A stretch of 44,063 nt of DNA from Nitrososphaerota archaeon (GTDB lineage Archaea; Thermoproteota; Nitrososphaeria; Nitrososphaerales; Nitrosopumilaceae): NCBI GenBank assembly GCA_005877305.1, contig VBPW01000018.1:1-44063 (forward strand). Direction: 5' to 3'. The notes under the pieces are model-generated. The model ran no database searches, was not told the DNA's origin, and was given only the letters and a program-made list of their open reading frames with translations. Below, in pieces: positions 15,424-23,869 of the stretch (positions are counted from its first letter, which is position 1; the number at the start of each line of letters is the position of its first letter). The position numbers and the translations under genes are program-made.

Positions 15424-15975
15424 CTATAAAATTAAAACGGCTGCTGCAAAAACAGTTGTCCAGTGTCCTTTTGGATCTCCAACGGCACTCTGTGTAATGT
15501 TCCTTGTTTTGTAAATTTCTCCGGATATTTTCCATTGTTTCCTTTTTTCGTCCCAGCTCTTATCTATATCAAATTTTATTCCAAGCGAGGACGCAAGCAT
15601 TTGGGCAGCAATATCCTCAGCATAATCTCCAGCTTCTTTTTCTGTTTCACCAAATGAATGATATTCTGAAAGATATCCATATTTGGTTTTGTCAGCTGGT
15701 TCGGCAATGCCAACAGAAGCTGCCATTAGTCTATGTGGCTCGTTACTTTGTTGTCTAGCATAAATTACAAATTGAACGCCTCCTGGGCGTATCAATTTCA
15801 ATCCCTCAGCACGAGAGATTAGCTTTGCAGCAGGTGGAAAAATGCTAGATATCAAAACCAGGTTTGTACCGGCAATACCAGCATCTCGCAGCGAGTATTC
15901 AAAACTTGTAAGCTGATCCTGGTGAACTCCTTTACCTCTGGTAAGGAATAATTTTTTTGCGACTAGGTCTAACAC
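15424..15975 (-). CDS. pdaD: Pyruvoyl-dependent arginine decarboxylase
   Basis: A 183-residue proenzyme that self-cleaves to make a pyruvoyl group and decarboxylates arginine to agmatine. The cleavage site is visible as VLISSIFPPAAKL, where the second Ser of the SS pair becomes the pyruvoyl of the alpha subunit. Further family motifs are RAEGLKLIRPGGVQFVIYAR, ASVGIAEP and GYLSEYHSFGETE. Length matches the family (about 160-195). It feeds the agmatine-to-putrescine fusion enzyme at 6993-8921 and hence the deoxyhypusine synthases. Many Crenarchaeota instead use an S-adenosylmethionine-decarboxylase-derived enzyme for this step, so this helps define the lineage. Confidence 0.94.
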   Translation of the reverse strand: MLDLVAKKLFLTRGKGVHQDQLTSFEYSLRDAGIAGTNLVLISSIFPPAAKLISRAEGLKLIRPGGVQFVIYARQQSNEPHRLMAASVGIAEPADKTKYGYLSEYHSFGETEKEAGDYAEDIAAQMLASSLGIKFDIDKSWDEKRKQWKISGEIYKTRNITQSAVGDPKGHWTTVFAAAVLIL

Positions 15976-16031
15976 GACTCAATTCTATTTAACTGATCTT
16001 TAAATATTTATGGAATTACATGCTTGAAAAA

Positions 16032-16493
16032 TTATTTTAAAGATTTTAGAGCTTCGATAATCTCTTTACCATGAGTTTCAACATCGATATCTCGAAAAAT
16101 TTTTGCAATTTTCCTTTCTTTATTAATAATAAAGGTAGAACGTTTAGCCAAACCAGCAATATTAAGGCCAGCATAAGCTTTACAGGCTTCTTTTTTTGGG
16201 TCACTCAGATGCAAATATGGAATTTTATATTCTTCAACGAATTTCTTTTGATCCTCAACAGTATCTACTGATATGGCAAACAAAACAGCATCCAAGGCAA
16301 TAATTTCTGGATACGCCAAAACTATCGTTTTAGCCATTTTGAAGACTTTTTTTGAAGGGCATGCAAATAAATGGTTTTTAGGATAAAAACATAAAATCAC
16401 ATTTTTGTCTCTATAATAGCTGAGTTTAACTACACTACCATCATTAGCCTGCAGTTCAAAGTCAGGTGCTACATCTCCTTGCACAAATATCAT
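16032..16493 (-). CDS. Atypical peroxiredoxin (Bcp/PrxQ-like)
   Basis: A thioredoxin-fold peroxiredoxin of 153 residues from ATG 16493 (an open frame extends to 16538 but peroxiredoxins start near this Met). The fold motifs are GDVAPDFELQANDG, FYPKNHLFACPSKK with the peroxidatic Cys45, and the conserved Arg in AKRSTFIINKE. The catalytic motif P-x3-T-x2-C normally has Thr at the fifth position; here it is Leu (P-K-N-H-L-F-A-C), removing one member of the Thr/Cys/Arg triad. A second Cys at KKEACKAYAG could be the resolving Cys. Divergent from the zinc dehydrogenase gene. Role: peroxide reduction or, given the altered triad, a redox chaperone or sensor. Confidence 0.85.
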   Translation of the reverse strand: MIFVQGDVAPDFELQANDGSVVKLSYYRDKNVILCFYPKNHLFACPSKKVFKMAKTIVLAYPEIIALDAVLFAISVDTVEDQKKFVEEYKIPYLHLSDPKKEACKAYAGLNIAGLAKRSTFIINKERKIAKIFRDIDVETHGKEIIEALKSLK

Positions 16494-16572
16494 TTTCACA
16501 TCTTGTTTAATACCATTTTGCAATATAACATAGCACAAACAAAAATTAAGACATGTGTTTTAGAGATCTAAT

Positions 16573-17616
16573 ATGAAAGCAGTATACGTAAGAGGTCCTG
16601 CTGATGTTGAAATTAGAACTATAGAAAAACCAACTGTAGGAAGAGGAGAGATATCAGTTAAGATGCATGCATGTGGCGTGTGCGGGTCAGATTTGGAAAA
16701 AATCTATGGTCAGTATAGCCAGCCTTCTATGCGGCTTGGCCATGAGCCATCTGGCACTATATCACAAGTAGGAGAAAATGTCAAAGATTTCAAGAAAGGT
16801 AATAGAGTATTTGTTCATCACCACGTCCCATGTTATTCTTGCCATTTTTGTTTACATGGAAATGAGACCATGTGTCAAAAATATTCTGAAACAAATCTTT
16901 CTCCATGTGGTCTTGCTGAAGAATTTGTTGTACCGGAATGGCACGTATCGCATGGAGGAGTCATAAAAATACCTGATACAATGAGCTTTGATGAGGCAGC
17001 GATGATTGAACCACTTGCATGTTGTGTCAGGGCATGGAATAAAATCAAGATAAAAAAGGGCGATTCAGCTGCAATTTTTGGTGCTGGACCTACTGGCATG
17101 ATGCATGTAATGCTAAGCAAAGTTTACGGATTGAATGAAATTTTTTGTTTTGATGTGAATGATTTTAGATTGAGTTTTGCTAAAAAATTTCAGATAACGG
17201 AATCTATAAAATCAACGGATTCAATGGCACATGAAAAAATTCTTGCAAAAACTCAAAATCGAGGAATAGATATAGCAATTGTCGCTACAGGAAACCTCAG
17301 TGCCATAACTCAAGCTATTGAATTCGTAAGGAAAGGTGGAACAGTTGTTTTGTTTGGTGTTCCATCCAAAGATGCCAAGATGCAACTTGATGTAAGCATG
17401 GTCTATTCAAAAGAAATAACAATTGTTCCAAGCTATGCAGCGTCAGAGATTGATACCATGGTAGCGTTCAAATTAATTCAAGAAAACAAAGTTGAGGTGA
17501 AAAAGCTGATAACACATAGGTTTGATCTGACGGAGTCAAAAAAGGCGTTAGAATACGCACATCAAGGAAATGATGCTATGAAAATAATCATTACAAATTC
17601 AGAAACGCTTAACTAA
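16573..17616 (+). CDS. Zinc-dependent MDR alcohol/polyol dehydrogenase
   Basis: A 347-residue medium-chain dehydrogenase. Catalytic zinc ligands are in ACGVCGSD (Cys) and LGHEPSG (His-Glu). The structural zinc loop has Cys at CYSCHFCLHGNETMC, four Cys as usual. The NAD(P) fold is IFGAGPTGMM followed by an acidic FDVND, which favours NAD over NADP. The overall pattern is closest to threonine/sorbitol dehydrogenases. It is followed after 23 bases by the LsrF-like aldolase, so the two are probably cotranscribed and act on the same sugar-like substrate. The substrate cannot be read from the sequence. Confidence 0.85.
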   Translation: MKAVYVRGPADVEIRTIEKPTVGRGEISVKMHACGVCGSDLEKIYGQYSQPSMRLGHEPSGTISQVGENVKDFKKGNRVFVHHHVPCYSCHFCLHGNETMCQKYSETNLSPCGLAEEFVVPEWHVSHGGVIKIPDTMSFDEAAMIEPLACCVRAWNKIKIKKGDSAAIFGAGPTGMMHVMLSKVYGLNEIFCFDVNDFRLSFAKKFQITESIKSTDSMAHEKILAKTQNRGIDIAIVATGNLSAITQAIEFVRKGGTVVLFGVPSKDAKMQLDVSMVYSKEITIVPSYAASEIDTMVAFKLIQENKVEVKKLITHRFDLTESKKALEYAHQGNDAMKIIITNSETLN

Positions 17617-17639
17617 GGCTTATTTTGGAACTTTAAGAC

Positions 17640-18521
17640 ATGGATTGGGGATTAAAAAATAGACTTGCACGCATAATCAAACCGCATAGTGATCGTGGAG
17701 TTATGTTAGCAGTAGATCATGGTTATTTCTTAGGCCCAACAGAACGTCTAGAAGTACCACGAAAGACAATCCAACCGCTATTACCTTATGCAGATTCTCT
17801 AATGTTAACACGTGGTGTTTTAAGAACGTCGGTTGATGAAAGATACCCTATTCCTGTAGTCCTCAGAGTATCAGGAGGTGCGAGTATCATTGGAAAAGAT
17901 CTCTCAAATGAAAAAATAACCACGTCAGTAAAAGAAGCAATTAGACTCAACGCAACTGCACTTGCACTCTCAATCTTTGTTGGCGCACCATATGAACACG
18001 ATTCACTTGTAAATCTAGGAAAACTTGTAGATGAAGGTGAAGAATACGGCATACCAGTCCTTGCAGTAACAGCAGTTGGAAAAGAGCTTGAAAAGCGCGA
18101 TGCAAGATATCTTGCACTTTCCTGTAGAATTGCAGCTGAATTTGGCGCCCACCTTGTCAAGACATATTATTGCGAAAACTTTGAAAAAATTGTGAATAGT
18201 TGTCCTGTACCTGTAATAATAGCGGGCGGACCAAAGTTATCTACCGAGCTTGATGCATTACAATTAACTTATGATGCACTACAGGCAGGTGCAGCCGGAG
18301 TAGATATGGGAAGAAACATCTGGCAGTCAGATTATCCGGTGCCAATGATAAAAGCAGTCCGTGCCCTTGTACATCAACGTGTTACGGTCAAAGAAGCACA
18401 TGAAATATTTACCAAAAATAAAGAAATTGAAAAAACCCCAAAACCTACACCCATAACAAATCCTAGCTACCCAATAAAAGCCAAAACTAAATCGACAAAA
18501 TCAAAAAAGACAGCAAAATAA
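17640..18521 (+). CDS. LsrF-like DhnA-family class I aldolase/thiolase
   Basis: A 293-residue TIM-barrel of the DhnA/LsrF family. Similarity to E. coli LsrF is striking and runs end to end: DWGLKNRLARI, VMLAVDHGYFLGPTERLE, LMLTRGVLRTSV, VKTYYCENFEKIV with the Schiff-base Lys, PVIIAGGPK and GAAGVDMGRNIWQSD. LsrF is a thiolase of 3-hydroxy-5-phosphonooxypentane-2,4-dione; relatives include archaeal fructose-bisphosphate aldolase and the ADH synthase of the archaeal shikimate route. A Lys-rich 30-residue tail (about residues 262-293) is extra. Cotranscribed with the dehydrogenase upstream. It is a Schiff-base C-C-bond enzyme, but whether it makes sugars, aromatic precursors or something else is open. 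Confidence 0.83.
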   Translation: MDWGLKNRLARIIKPHSDRGVMLAVDHGYFLGPTERLEVPRKTIQPLLPYADSLMLTRGVLRTSVDERYPIPVVLRVSGGASIIGKDLSNEKITTSVKEAIRLNATALALSIFVGAPYEHDSLVNLGKLVDEGEEYGIPVLAVTAVGKELEKRDARYLALSCRIAAEFGAHLVKTYYCENFEKIVNSCPVPVIIAGGPKLSTELDALQLTYDALQAGAAGVDMGRNIWQSDYPVPMIKAVRALVHQRVTVKEAHEIFTKNKEIEKTPKPTPITNPSYPIKAKTKSTKSKKTAK

Positions 18522-18523
18522 CC

Positions 18524-19009
18524 TTATTCTGAAATCTTGGAAAGATGAACGTGTACTATTTTCCATTTAGTAGATTTTATCATGACAAATGTTGCCCTGC
18601 TTAACATAGAAAGGTGTTGTCCTCGGAAACTATAGTTATCAACGATCATTCCTGTCTGCTTTAATTGAAATGTGACGACAGCACTGTTTTCAAAAAGATC
18701 TATTTTTGGATTTATTATTTTATATTCATAATCAGATATGCTAACAAACCTTAATTCTTGTAGTGCAACTGTCGTTGCATAATCTTTGAGATCAAATGGT
18801 GGTATGTCACTGTAACTTGAAAATCTTGTATCGTCAAGTTGTATTGCGGCAAGCGGGGCTAGGTTTTTTGTTTTTCCAGTATCAAAAAAAATCTTAATTA
18901 TTTCTAGTATTTCTTCTCTGTCAGACAAAATCAATCTTGCTTGAGGAACAACTCGTTTAAGTTTTTGGAAAACCATGCTAAAATCGTTATTGTTTATCAC
19001 ACGAGACAT
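18524..19009 (-). CDS. NTF2/SnoaL-like domain protein
   Basis: 161 residues. The C-terminal half shows the cone-shaped alpha-plus-beta sheet pattern of SnoaL-like/NTF2-like domains: KIDLFENSAVVTFQLKQTG, then SFRGQHLSMLSRATFVMIK and the closing KWKIVHVHLSKI strand. The N-terminal half is helical and probably packs against it. Such domains bind or isomerise small ligands or serve as subunits of larger complexes. No catalytic set can be named. It converges with the LsrF-like gene (2 bp gap). Confidence 0.65.
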   Translation of the reverse strand: MSRVINNNDFSMVFQKLKRVVPQARLILSDREEILEIIKIFFDTGKTKNLAPLAAIQLDDTRFSSYSDIPPFDLKDYATTVALQELRFVSISDYEYKIINPKIDLFENSAVVTFQLKQTGMIVDNYSFRGQHLSMLSRATFVMIKSTKWKIVHVHLSKISE

Positions 19010-19079
19010 AAGAGATAATGAAATAATTATGATATGCCTAGGGTATTTTTAACAAATTTAGACGAATTTTCTAGTAATA

Positions 19080-19088
19080 TTTATAAAT
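19080..19088 (+). promoter_or_regulatory. TATA box of the ilvB operon
   Basis: TTTATAAAT is centred about 33 nt before the ATG at 19117 of the possible leader peptide and about 126 nt before ilvB itself. The expected transcript start (about 19108-19112) is therefore just before the leader ORF, leaving a roughly 100-nt leader in front of ilvB. The spacing favours regulation after initiation. Confidence 0.5.
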
Positions 19089-19116
19089 TATTCTTGTTGC
19101 AAAACTATAGACTGAA

Positions 19117-19179
19117 ATGAAGTTAGGAGGATCGGCGAGCATTTCTAGTATTCTGTTGCTAGTCGACCTTATGCTGTAA
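19117..19179 (+). CDS. Possible Leu/Ile/Val-rich leader peptide of the ilv-leu operon
   Basis: A 20-codon ORF starts at ATG 19117 and ends with TAA 19177-19179, 30 bp before ilvB. Nine of its 20 residues are Leu, Ile or Val, concentrated in I-S-S-I-L-L-L-V-D-L-M-L at the end, just the amino acids made by the operon it precedes. It begins very close to the transcript start predicted from the TATA box. Its stop codon overlaps a small hairpin (19173-19188). This is the layout of ribosome-mediated attenuation in bacteria; I know of no established archaeal case at ilv. A chance ORF is possible, since hydrophobic AT-rich codons are common. Confidence 0.4.
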   Translation: MKLGGSASISSILLLVDLML

Positions 19180-19188
19180 ATACACAGC
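19173..19188 (+). promoter_or_regulatory. Small hairpin at the end of the possible ilv leader ORF
   Basis: GCTGT (19173-19177), a 6-nt loop and ACAGC (19184-19188) can pair, enclosing part of the leader stop codon. A GGTGA Shine-Dalgarno-like element follows at about 19198-19202, nine bases before the ilvB ATG, so a ribosome stalled on the leader could alter access to it. The stem is short and could be accidental. Confidence 0.3.
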
Positions 19189-19209
19189 TTAGTTTCTGGT
19201 GAAAAAATT

Positions 19210-20898
19210 ATGGAAAAAATGTCAGGTGCTAGATCATTAATGGTTGCCTTAGAAAAGGAGGGCGTGGAGCTAGTCTTCGGACTACCCGGCGGTGCAAACT
19301 TGCCAATCTACGATGAGCTATACAAGAGTAATATTCGCCACATCTTGGTAAGGCATGAACAGTCTGCTGCGCACATGGCAGATGGATTTGGCAGAGTGAG
19401 CAGGAGACCAGGTGTCTGTTTTGCAACCTCTGGCCCTGGTGCAACAAATATCGTAACTGGAATTGCAACAGCTCAAGCTGATTCGGCTCCAATGATTGCC
19501 ATTACTGGACAAGTTCCTTCAAAGATGATTGGTAGAGACGCATTTCAAGAAAGTGACATCATAGGAATAACAAATCCAATTGTCAAATATGCCTTTCAAC
19601 CAATGGACGCAGCTGAAATTCCAGAGGTAGTAAAAAAAGCATTTTACATTTCATCCACAGGCAGGCCCGGACCAGTATTAATAGACATTCCAAAAGACGT
19701 ACAACAAAATGAAGCTGAAATGCAATTCCCAAATGAAGTTAAAATCAGAGGATATCACCCATGGGTAGACCCCGATATCAGAGAAATCGAACGGGCAATT
19801 GAGATGCTCCTTTCATCAGAAAGACCAATCATTCTTGCAGGTGGCGGAGTAATAATTTCAGGAGCATTTGCAGAATTACAATCAATAGCAGAACTTCTTA
19901 TGATTCCAGTAGTGACAACTTTCAAAGGAAAAGGATCATTCCCAGAAAATCATCCCTTATCACTTGGCCCAATTGGAATGCATGGACATGCAGAGGCAAA
20001 TAAAATGATGGTAGAGGCAGATTGTGTTCTTGCAGCAGGTTCCAGATTTTCAGATAGGTCAGTAGGAACCTTTGAGGAATTTGAAAAGAGATTAAAAATA
20101 ATCCACATGGATGTAGACCCTGCAGAGATTGGTAAAAATCAAACTACAACTGTTGCAGTAGTTGGAGACATCAAGGCTTCGTTGAGAATAATGGTAAAGA
20201 TGTTAGTTCAAAAAGCAATCAAGCGTGGTGATAACAACCCTTGGTTAAAGAAAGTAAATGAAACCAAAGAATATTTTAGAGAAAATTTGAAGCTTCATCC
20301 ACATCCCCTTGGAGCAGCCAAAGTTTTACGCAAGCTAAGAGAAGTGCTTCCACATCAATCAATTGTAACCACAGAAGTTGGTCAACATCAGATGTGGGCC
20401 TCACTATTTTTTGATGTCATTCAACCTGGAACTTTTTTTAGTTCAACAGGTCTTGGAACTATGGGTTGGGGATTTCCTGCAGCAATAGGTGCCAAAGCCG
20501 CAAAACCAAGTGTCCCAGTCTTAGACATTGCTGGAGAAGGAAGCTTTAACATGACAGAAAATTCTCTAGCAGTATCAGTTTTAGATAATTTGCCTGTTAT
20601 TGTTTTGTTGATGAATAACTTTTCACTTGGAATGGTAGCACAGTGGCAGAGAACATTCTACGATAAGAGAATGATTGGCATTGATCTCAAAAACTGTCCA
20701 GATTATGTAAAAATAGCAGAAGCATATGGAGCTCAAGGAATTAGAGCAGAATCCATAGATGAGATTGGTAAAGCTGTTCAAACCGCACTCAAAAGCGATG
20801 TTGCAACTGTAATTGATGTACCGATTGACCCACAAGAGGACGTTTTACCATTTGTAGCGCCAGGTACACCCCTCAAGGACATGATCCTACCCTCATAG
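19210..20898 (+). CDS. ilvB: Acetolactate synthase catalytic subunit
   Basis: A 562-residue ThDP- and FAD-dependent enzyme that condenses two pyruvates (or pyruvate and 2-ketobutyrate) in valine, leucine and isoleucine synthesis. The catalytic Glu lies in [16 protein letters not shown], the FAD domain in the middle, and the C-terminal ThDP site in [17 protein letters not shown] followed by LLMNN. The ThDP motif normally reads GDG; this copy has GEG, placing Glu at a Mg2+ ligand position, a conservative but unusual change. Length is normal. It is the first structural gene of an ilvB-ilvN-leuA-leuB operon, with ilvN starting 8 bp downstream, and is preceded by a possible leader peptide. Confidence 0.95.
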   Translation: MEKMSGARSLMVALEKEGVELVFGLPGGANLPIYDELYKSNIRHILVRHEQSAAHMADGFGRVSRRPGVCFATSGPGATNIVTGIATAQADSAPMIAITGQVPSKMIGRDAFQESDIIGITNPIVKYAFQPMDAAEIPEVVKKAFYISSTGRPGPVLIDIPKDVQQNEAEMQFPNEVKIRGYHPWVDPDIREIERAIEMLLSSERPIILAGGGVIISGAFAELQSIAELLMIPVVTTFKGKGSFPENHPLSLGPIGMHGHAEANKMMVEADCVLAAGSRFSDRSVGTFEEFEKRLKIIHMDVDPAEIGKNQTTTVAVVGDIKASLRIMVKMLVQKAIKRGDNNPWLKKVNETKEYFRENLKLHPHPLGAAKVLRKLREVLPHQSIVTTEVGQHQMWASLFFDVIQPGTFFSSTGLGTMGWGFPAAIGAKAAKPSVPVLDIAGEGSFNMTENSLAVSVLDNLPVIVLLMNNFSLGMVAQWQRTFYDKRMIGIDLKNCPDYVKIAEAYGAQGIRAESIDEIGKAVQTALKSDVATVIDVPIDPQEDVLPFVAPGTPLKDMILPS

Positions 20899-20906
20899 GG
20901 ATTTCA

Positions 20907-21345
20907 ATGTGGTCTATAATTTCTGTACTAGTAGAGAATAAACCGGGAGTCTTGTTTAAGGTGACAAATCTTTTTAGATCAAGAAATTACAACATCGATA
21001 GCATCTCCGTAGGGATAACTGAAAATCCAGAATTTTCTAGAATGACAATCACCACATCGGCTGATGAAAAACAACTCAATCAAATAATAAAACAGCTTGA
21101 CAAGATGATCGACTCAGTTGAGGTAAAACACTTAGAAGAGAAGAGACAGCATGGAAATAATGAACCTTGCCAATGCTTTCAAATGCCAAGTTCATGATGT
21201 GAGAAAGACATCAATCATGGTCGAAATAACTGCCACACCAGACAGGATTAATGCGTTTGAGGATCTAGTTCGTGGATACGGAATTTTAGAAATTGCAAGA
21301 ACTGGATTATGTGCGCTCCCAAGAGGCGGGATCAATGAAGATTAG
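20907..21345 (+). CDS. ilvN: Acetolactate synthase regulatory subunit, disrupted
   Basis: The first frame gives the ACT domain ([20 protein letters not shown], feedback valine-binding) up to about [10 protein letters not shown] at 21143. The reading then has to change frame to continue with [13 protein letters not shown], followed by [19 protein letters not shown] and a terminal LPRGG, the usual C-terminal half. A simple single-base shift would join them, but compared with ordinary IlvN/IlvH (about 160 residues) roughly 15-20 residues between the domains (the RELALIKV-type strand) are missing, so there appears to be a short internal deletion not divisible by three. Either an assembly collapse or a real mutation. 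Its end overlaps leuA by 11 bp. Confidence 0.85.
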
Positions 21346-22852
21346 AATTTTTGACACAACATTAAGAGACGGAGAACAAACACCAGGAGTGGCCCTAACT
21401 CCAGAGCAGAAACTAAGTATTGCACAAAAACTTGATGCCCTTGGAGTTGATGCCATAGAAGCTGGATTTCCAGTAATTTCAGATGGTGAAATGCAAGGAA
21501 TCAGATTGATAACAAGTGCAAACTTGAATGCTGAAATTTGTGGACTAGCAAGAACTGAGAAAAAAGATATTGACGCAGCAGTTTCAGTAGGTCTCAAATA
21601 CATCCACACATTTATCGCAACATCAGACATTCACCTAAAGTATAAACTAAAACTTACTAAAGATCAAGCACTAGTAAAGGCAATTGAAGCAGTAGAATAT
21701 GGCAAGTCACTTGGTTTGCAGGTAGAATTCTCTGCAGAAGATGCGACCAGAACAGAAAGAGAATTTCTTAAAAAAGTTTTCAAAGAAATTGCACATGCTG
21801 GTGCAGATAGAATAGACATACCAGACACAGTAGGATATTCCACGCCAGGGTATATTGCAGAAATAACTAAAGATGCTATCGAAGCATCACATCTACCAAT
21901 AAGTGTACATTGTCATAATGATTTTGGTCTTGCAGTTGCAAATACAATTTCTTCAATCCAAGCAGGTGCACAGTGTGCTCATGTTACAATAAATGGTATA
22001 GGTGAGCGAGCTCGCAATGCATCTCTTGAAGAACTTGTAATGGCGCTTCAATGCTTACAGTTTGATAAAAAATATGAGACAAATATTAATACAAAACTTC
22101 TCTATGAGACATCAAGGTACGTTTCTAGTATAGTAGGAATCCACGTTCAACCAAACAAAGCAATAGTTGGCGAAAATGCCTTTGGGCACGAATCTGGGAT
22201 ACACACCCATGGAGTTTTGAATAATCCCTTGACCTACGAACCCATAAGTCCTGAACTTGTAGGCAGAACAAGATGGTTCCAAGTGGGAAAGCATGCAGGA
22301 GCTCATGGTGTTTCTGCAATGCTAGAGGAGTATGGAATTCAGCCAACAAGAAAACAGACTCAGGAAATTTTAGAGAGGGTGAAAAAACTTGGAGACCAGG
22401 GAAAACGTGTCACCGATGTTGAATTGCTTTCAATAACAGGAGAGGTCATGCAAACGCATGGTCTTAAGAGATTAGTACATCTCACGGGCTTTTCTGTGTC
22501 AACTGGCATTGGAAACATGCCATATGCCTTTGTCAAATTAAACATTGAAGGCAAAGACTTTATCGGCACTGATTATGGAGTGGGTCCAGTAGATGCATCA
22601 ATTAATGCAATTCAGAAAATAACTGGCGAAATAGCAAAGGTGCGAATCAAGGATTACAAATTAGATTCAATTGCTGGCGGCTCCGATGCACTTTGTGAAG
22701 TTACAATAAAAGTAGAGGACGTATATGGGAATCTTGCATCAGCAAAATCAATTGGAGAAGACATTGTAATTACAAGTGTGCAGGCAATGATTGATGGTAT
22801 AAACAGAATAATGCTCAAGAAGATTCTAAAACAGAAAAATTTGGGAAAATAA
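21335..22852 (+). CDS. leuA: 2-isopropylmalate synthase
   Basis: 506 residues from ATG 21335, chosen because family members begin [18 protein letters not shown]. It condenses acetyl-CoA with 2-ketoisovalerate, the first committed step of leucine synthesis. The catalytic TIM barrel has TTLRDGEQ (metal Asp and Arg), SVHCHNDFGLA (metal His pair) and NGIGERARNASLEE. The C-terminal part (from about residue 380) is the LeuA regulatory dimer domain, with TGIGNMPYAFVKL and GSDALCEVTIKVED. Its length and regulatory domain argue for LeuA over the shorter homocitrate synthase, although citramalate synthase is a close relative. The start overlaps ilvN by 11 bp and leuB begins at the base after its stop, so translation is likely coupled. 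Confidence 0.92.
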   Translation: MKIRIFDTTLRDGEQTPGVALTPEQKLSIAQKLDALGVDAIEAGFPVISDGEMQGIRLITSANLNAEICGLARTEKKDIDAAVSVGLKYIHTFIATSDIHLKYKLKLTKDQALVKAIEAVEYGKSLGLQVEFSAEDATRTEREFLKKVFKEIAHAGADRIDIPDTVGYSTPGYIAEITKDAIEASHLPISVHCHNDFGLAVANTISSIQAGAQCAHVTINGIGERARNASLEELVMALQCLQFDKKYETNINTKLLYETSRYVSSIVGIHVQPNKAIVGENAFGHESGIHTHGVLNNPLTYEPISPELVGRTRWFQVGKHAGAHGVSAMLEEYGIQPTRKQTQEILERVKKLGDQGKRVTDVELLSITGEVMQTHGLKRLVHLTGFSVSTGIGNMPYAFVKLNIEGKDFIGTDYGVGPVDASINAIQKITGEIAKVRIKDYKLDSIAGGSDALCEVTIKVEDVYGNLASAKSIGEDIVITSVQAMIDGINRIMLKKILKQKNLGK

Positions 22853-23869
22853 ATGTATCAAATCGCACTCATAACAGGAGATGGGATAGGGCCTGAGATA
22901 TCTGAATCTGTTATCAAAGTCTTAGAAACAATAAATGACAAACTTGATTTAAAAATAAAAATAGAAAAACTTGAAGCTGGTGACAATGCACTAGCAAAGA
23001 CTGGAAAAGCATTGCCTGAATCAACCTTAGAATCTATCAAAAAATCAAATGTATGTTTGAAAGCTCCAGTAGGAGAAAGTGCTGCTGACGTAATTGTGGT
23101 TTTAAGAAGAATTTTAAACCTCTATGCAAACATCAGGCCCGCAAAGTCATATCCTAACATGCCAGCACTAAAAGACAACATAGATTTGGTCATAGTGAGG
23201 GAAAATACAGAAGATCTTTACACTGGTATGGAATTTGACGTAGGGAATACGGCAGTAGCGATACGTACAATTTCAGAAAGTGCATCAAAACGAATAGCAA
23301 AATATGCATTTTTAATTGCAACCCAACGTAACCAGAAAAAAAAGGTCACTTGTGTTCACAAATCTAATGTCATGAGAAGAACAGATGGTCTTTTTGCAAG
23401 TTCCTGTAGTGAAATTGCAAAGGATTTCCAAAATATACAATTTGAACAGATGTATGTAGATGCGTGTGCAATGAATCTAATAAGGCAACCAGAAGCATTT
23501 GATGTAATTGTAACCACCAACTTGTTTGGCGATATTTTATCTGATGAGGCAGCACAAGTAGTGGGCGGCCTTGGTATGGCACCCGCTGCAAACATTGGAG
23601 ATGATTTTGCGTTATTTGAACCAGTTCACGGTGCAGCTTTTGATATCGCAGGAAAACAAGCAGCAAATCCCTCGTCGTTCATTCTTTCTGCAAAAATGAT
23701 GTTCGAATGGCTAGGAATGAAATACCAAGATCAAAAATGTTTTACGGTTGCAAAAAAAATAGAATCAGCTGTCTTTGGAGTAGTGAAAAATGGAATAAAA
23801 ACTAAAGACATTGGTGGCAACATGGCAACTAGTGAATTTACTCAGCATGTAATTGCCAACATCATCTAA
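22853..23869 (+). CDS. leuB: 3-isopropylmalate dehydrogenase (beta-decarboxylating dehydrogenase family)
   Basis: 338 residues. Family motifs: ITGDGIGPEI at the start, ANIRPAKSYP substrate loop, VIVRENTEDLYTGMEF, KSNVMRRTDGLF with the catalytic Lys, TTNLFGDILSDEAAQVVGGLGMAP (metal Asp pair) and FEPVHGAAFDIAGK (NAD site). It oxidises 3-isopropylmalate to 2-ketoisocaproate with NAD. The same fold serves isocitrate, homoisocitrate and tartrate dehydrogenases; the tight operon with leuA favours leucine. The two-subunit isopropylmalate isomerase (leuC/leuD) is not in the window. ATG follows directly the leuA stop. Confidence 0.9.
   Translation: MYQIALITGDGIGPEISESVIKVLETINDKLDLKIKIEKLEAGDNALAKTGKALPESTLESIKKSNVCLKAPVGESAADVIVVLRRILNLYANIRPAKSYPNMPALKDNIDLVIVRENTEDLYTGMEFDVGNTAVAIRTISESASKRIAKYAFLIATQRNQKKKVTCVHKSNVMRRTDGLFASSCSEIAKDFQNIQFEQMYVDACAMNLIRQPEAFDVIVTTNLFGDILSDEAAQVVGGLGMAPAANIGDDFALFEPVHGAAFDIAGKQAANPSSFILSAKMMFEWLGMKYQDQKCFTVAKKIESAVFGVVKNGIKTKDIGGNMATSEFTQHVIANII

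Noticed and set aside
22112-22349. Minus-strand frames inside leuA
   Set aside because: Antisense shadows of a complete enzyme gene with all active-site motifs on the plus strand.
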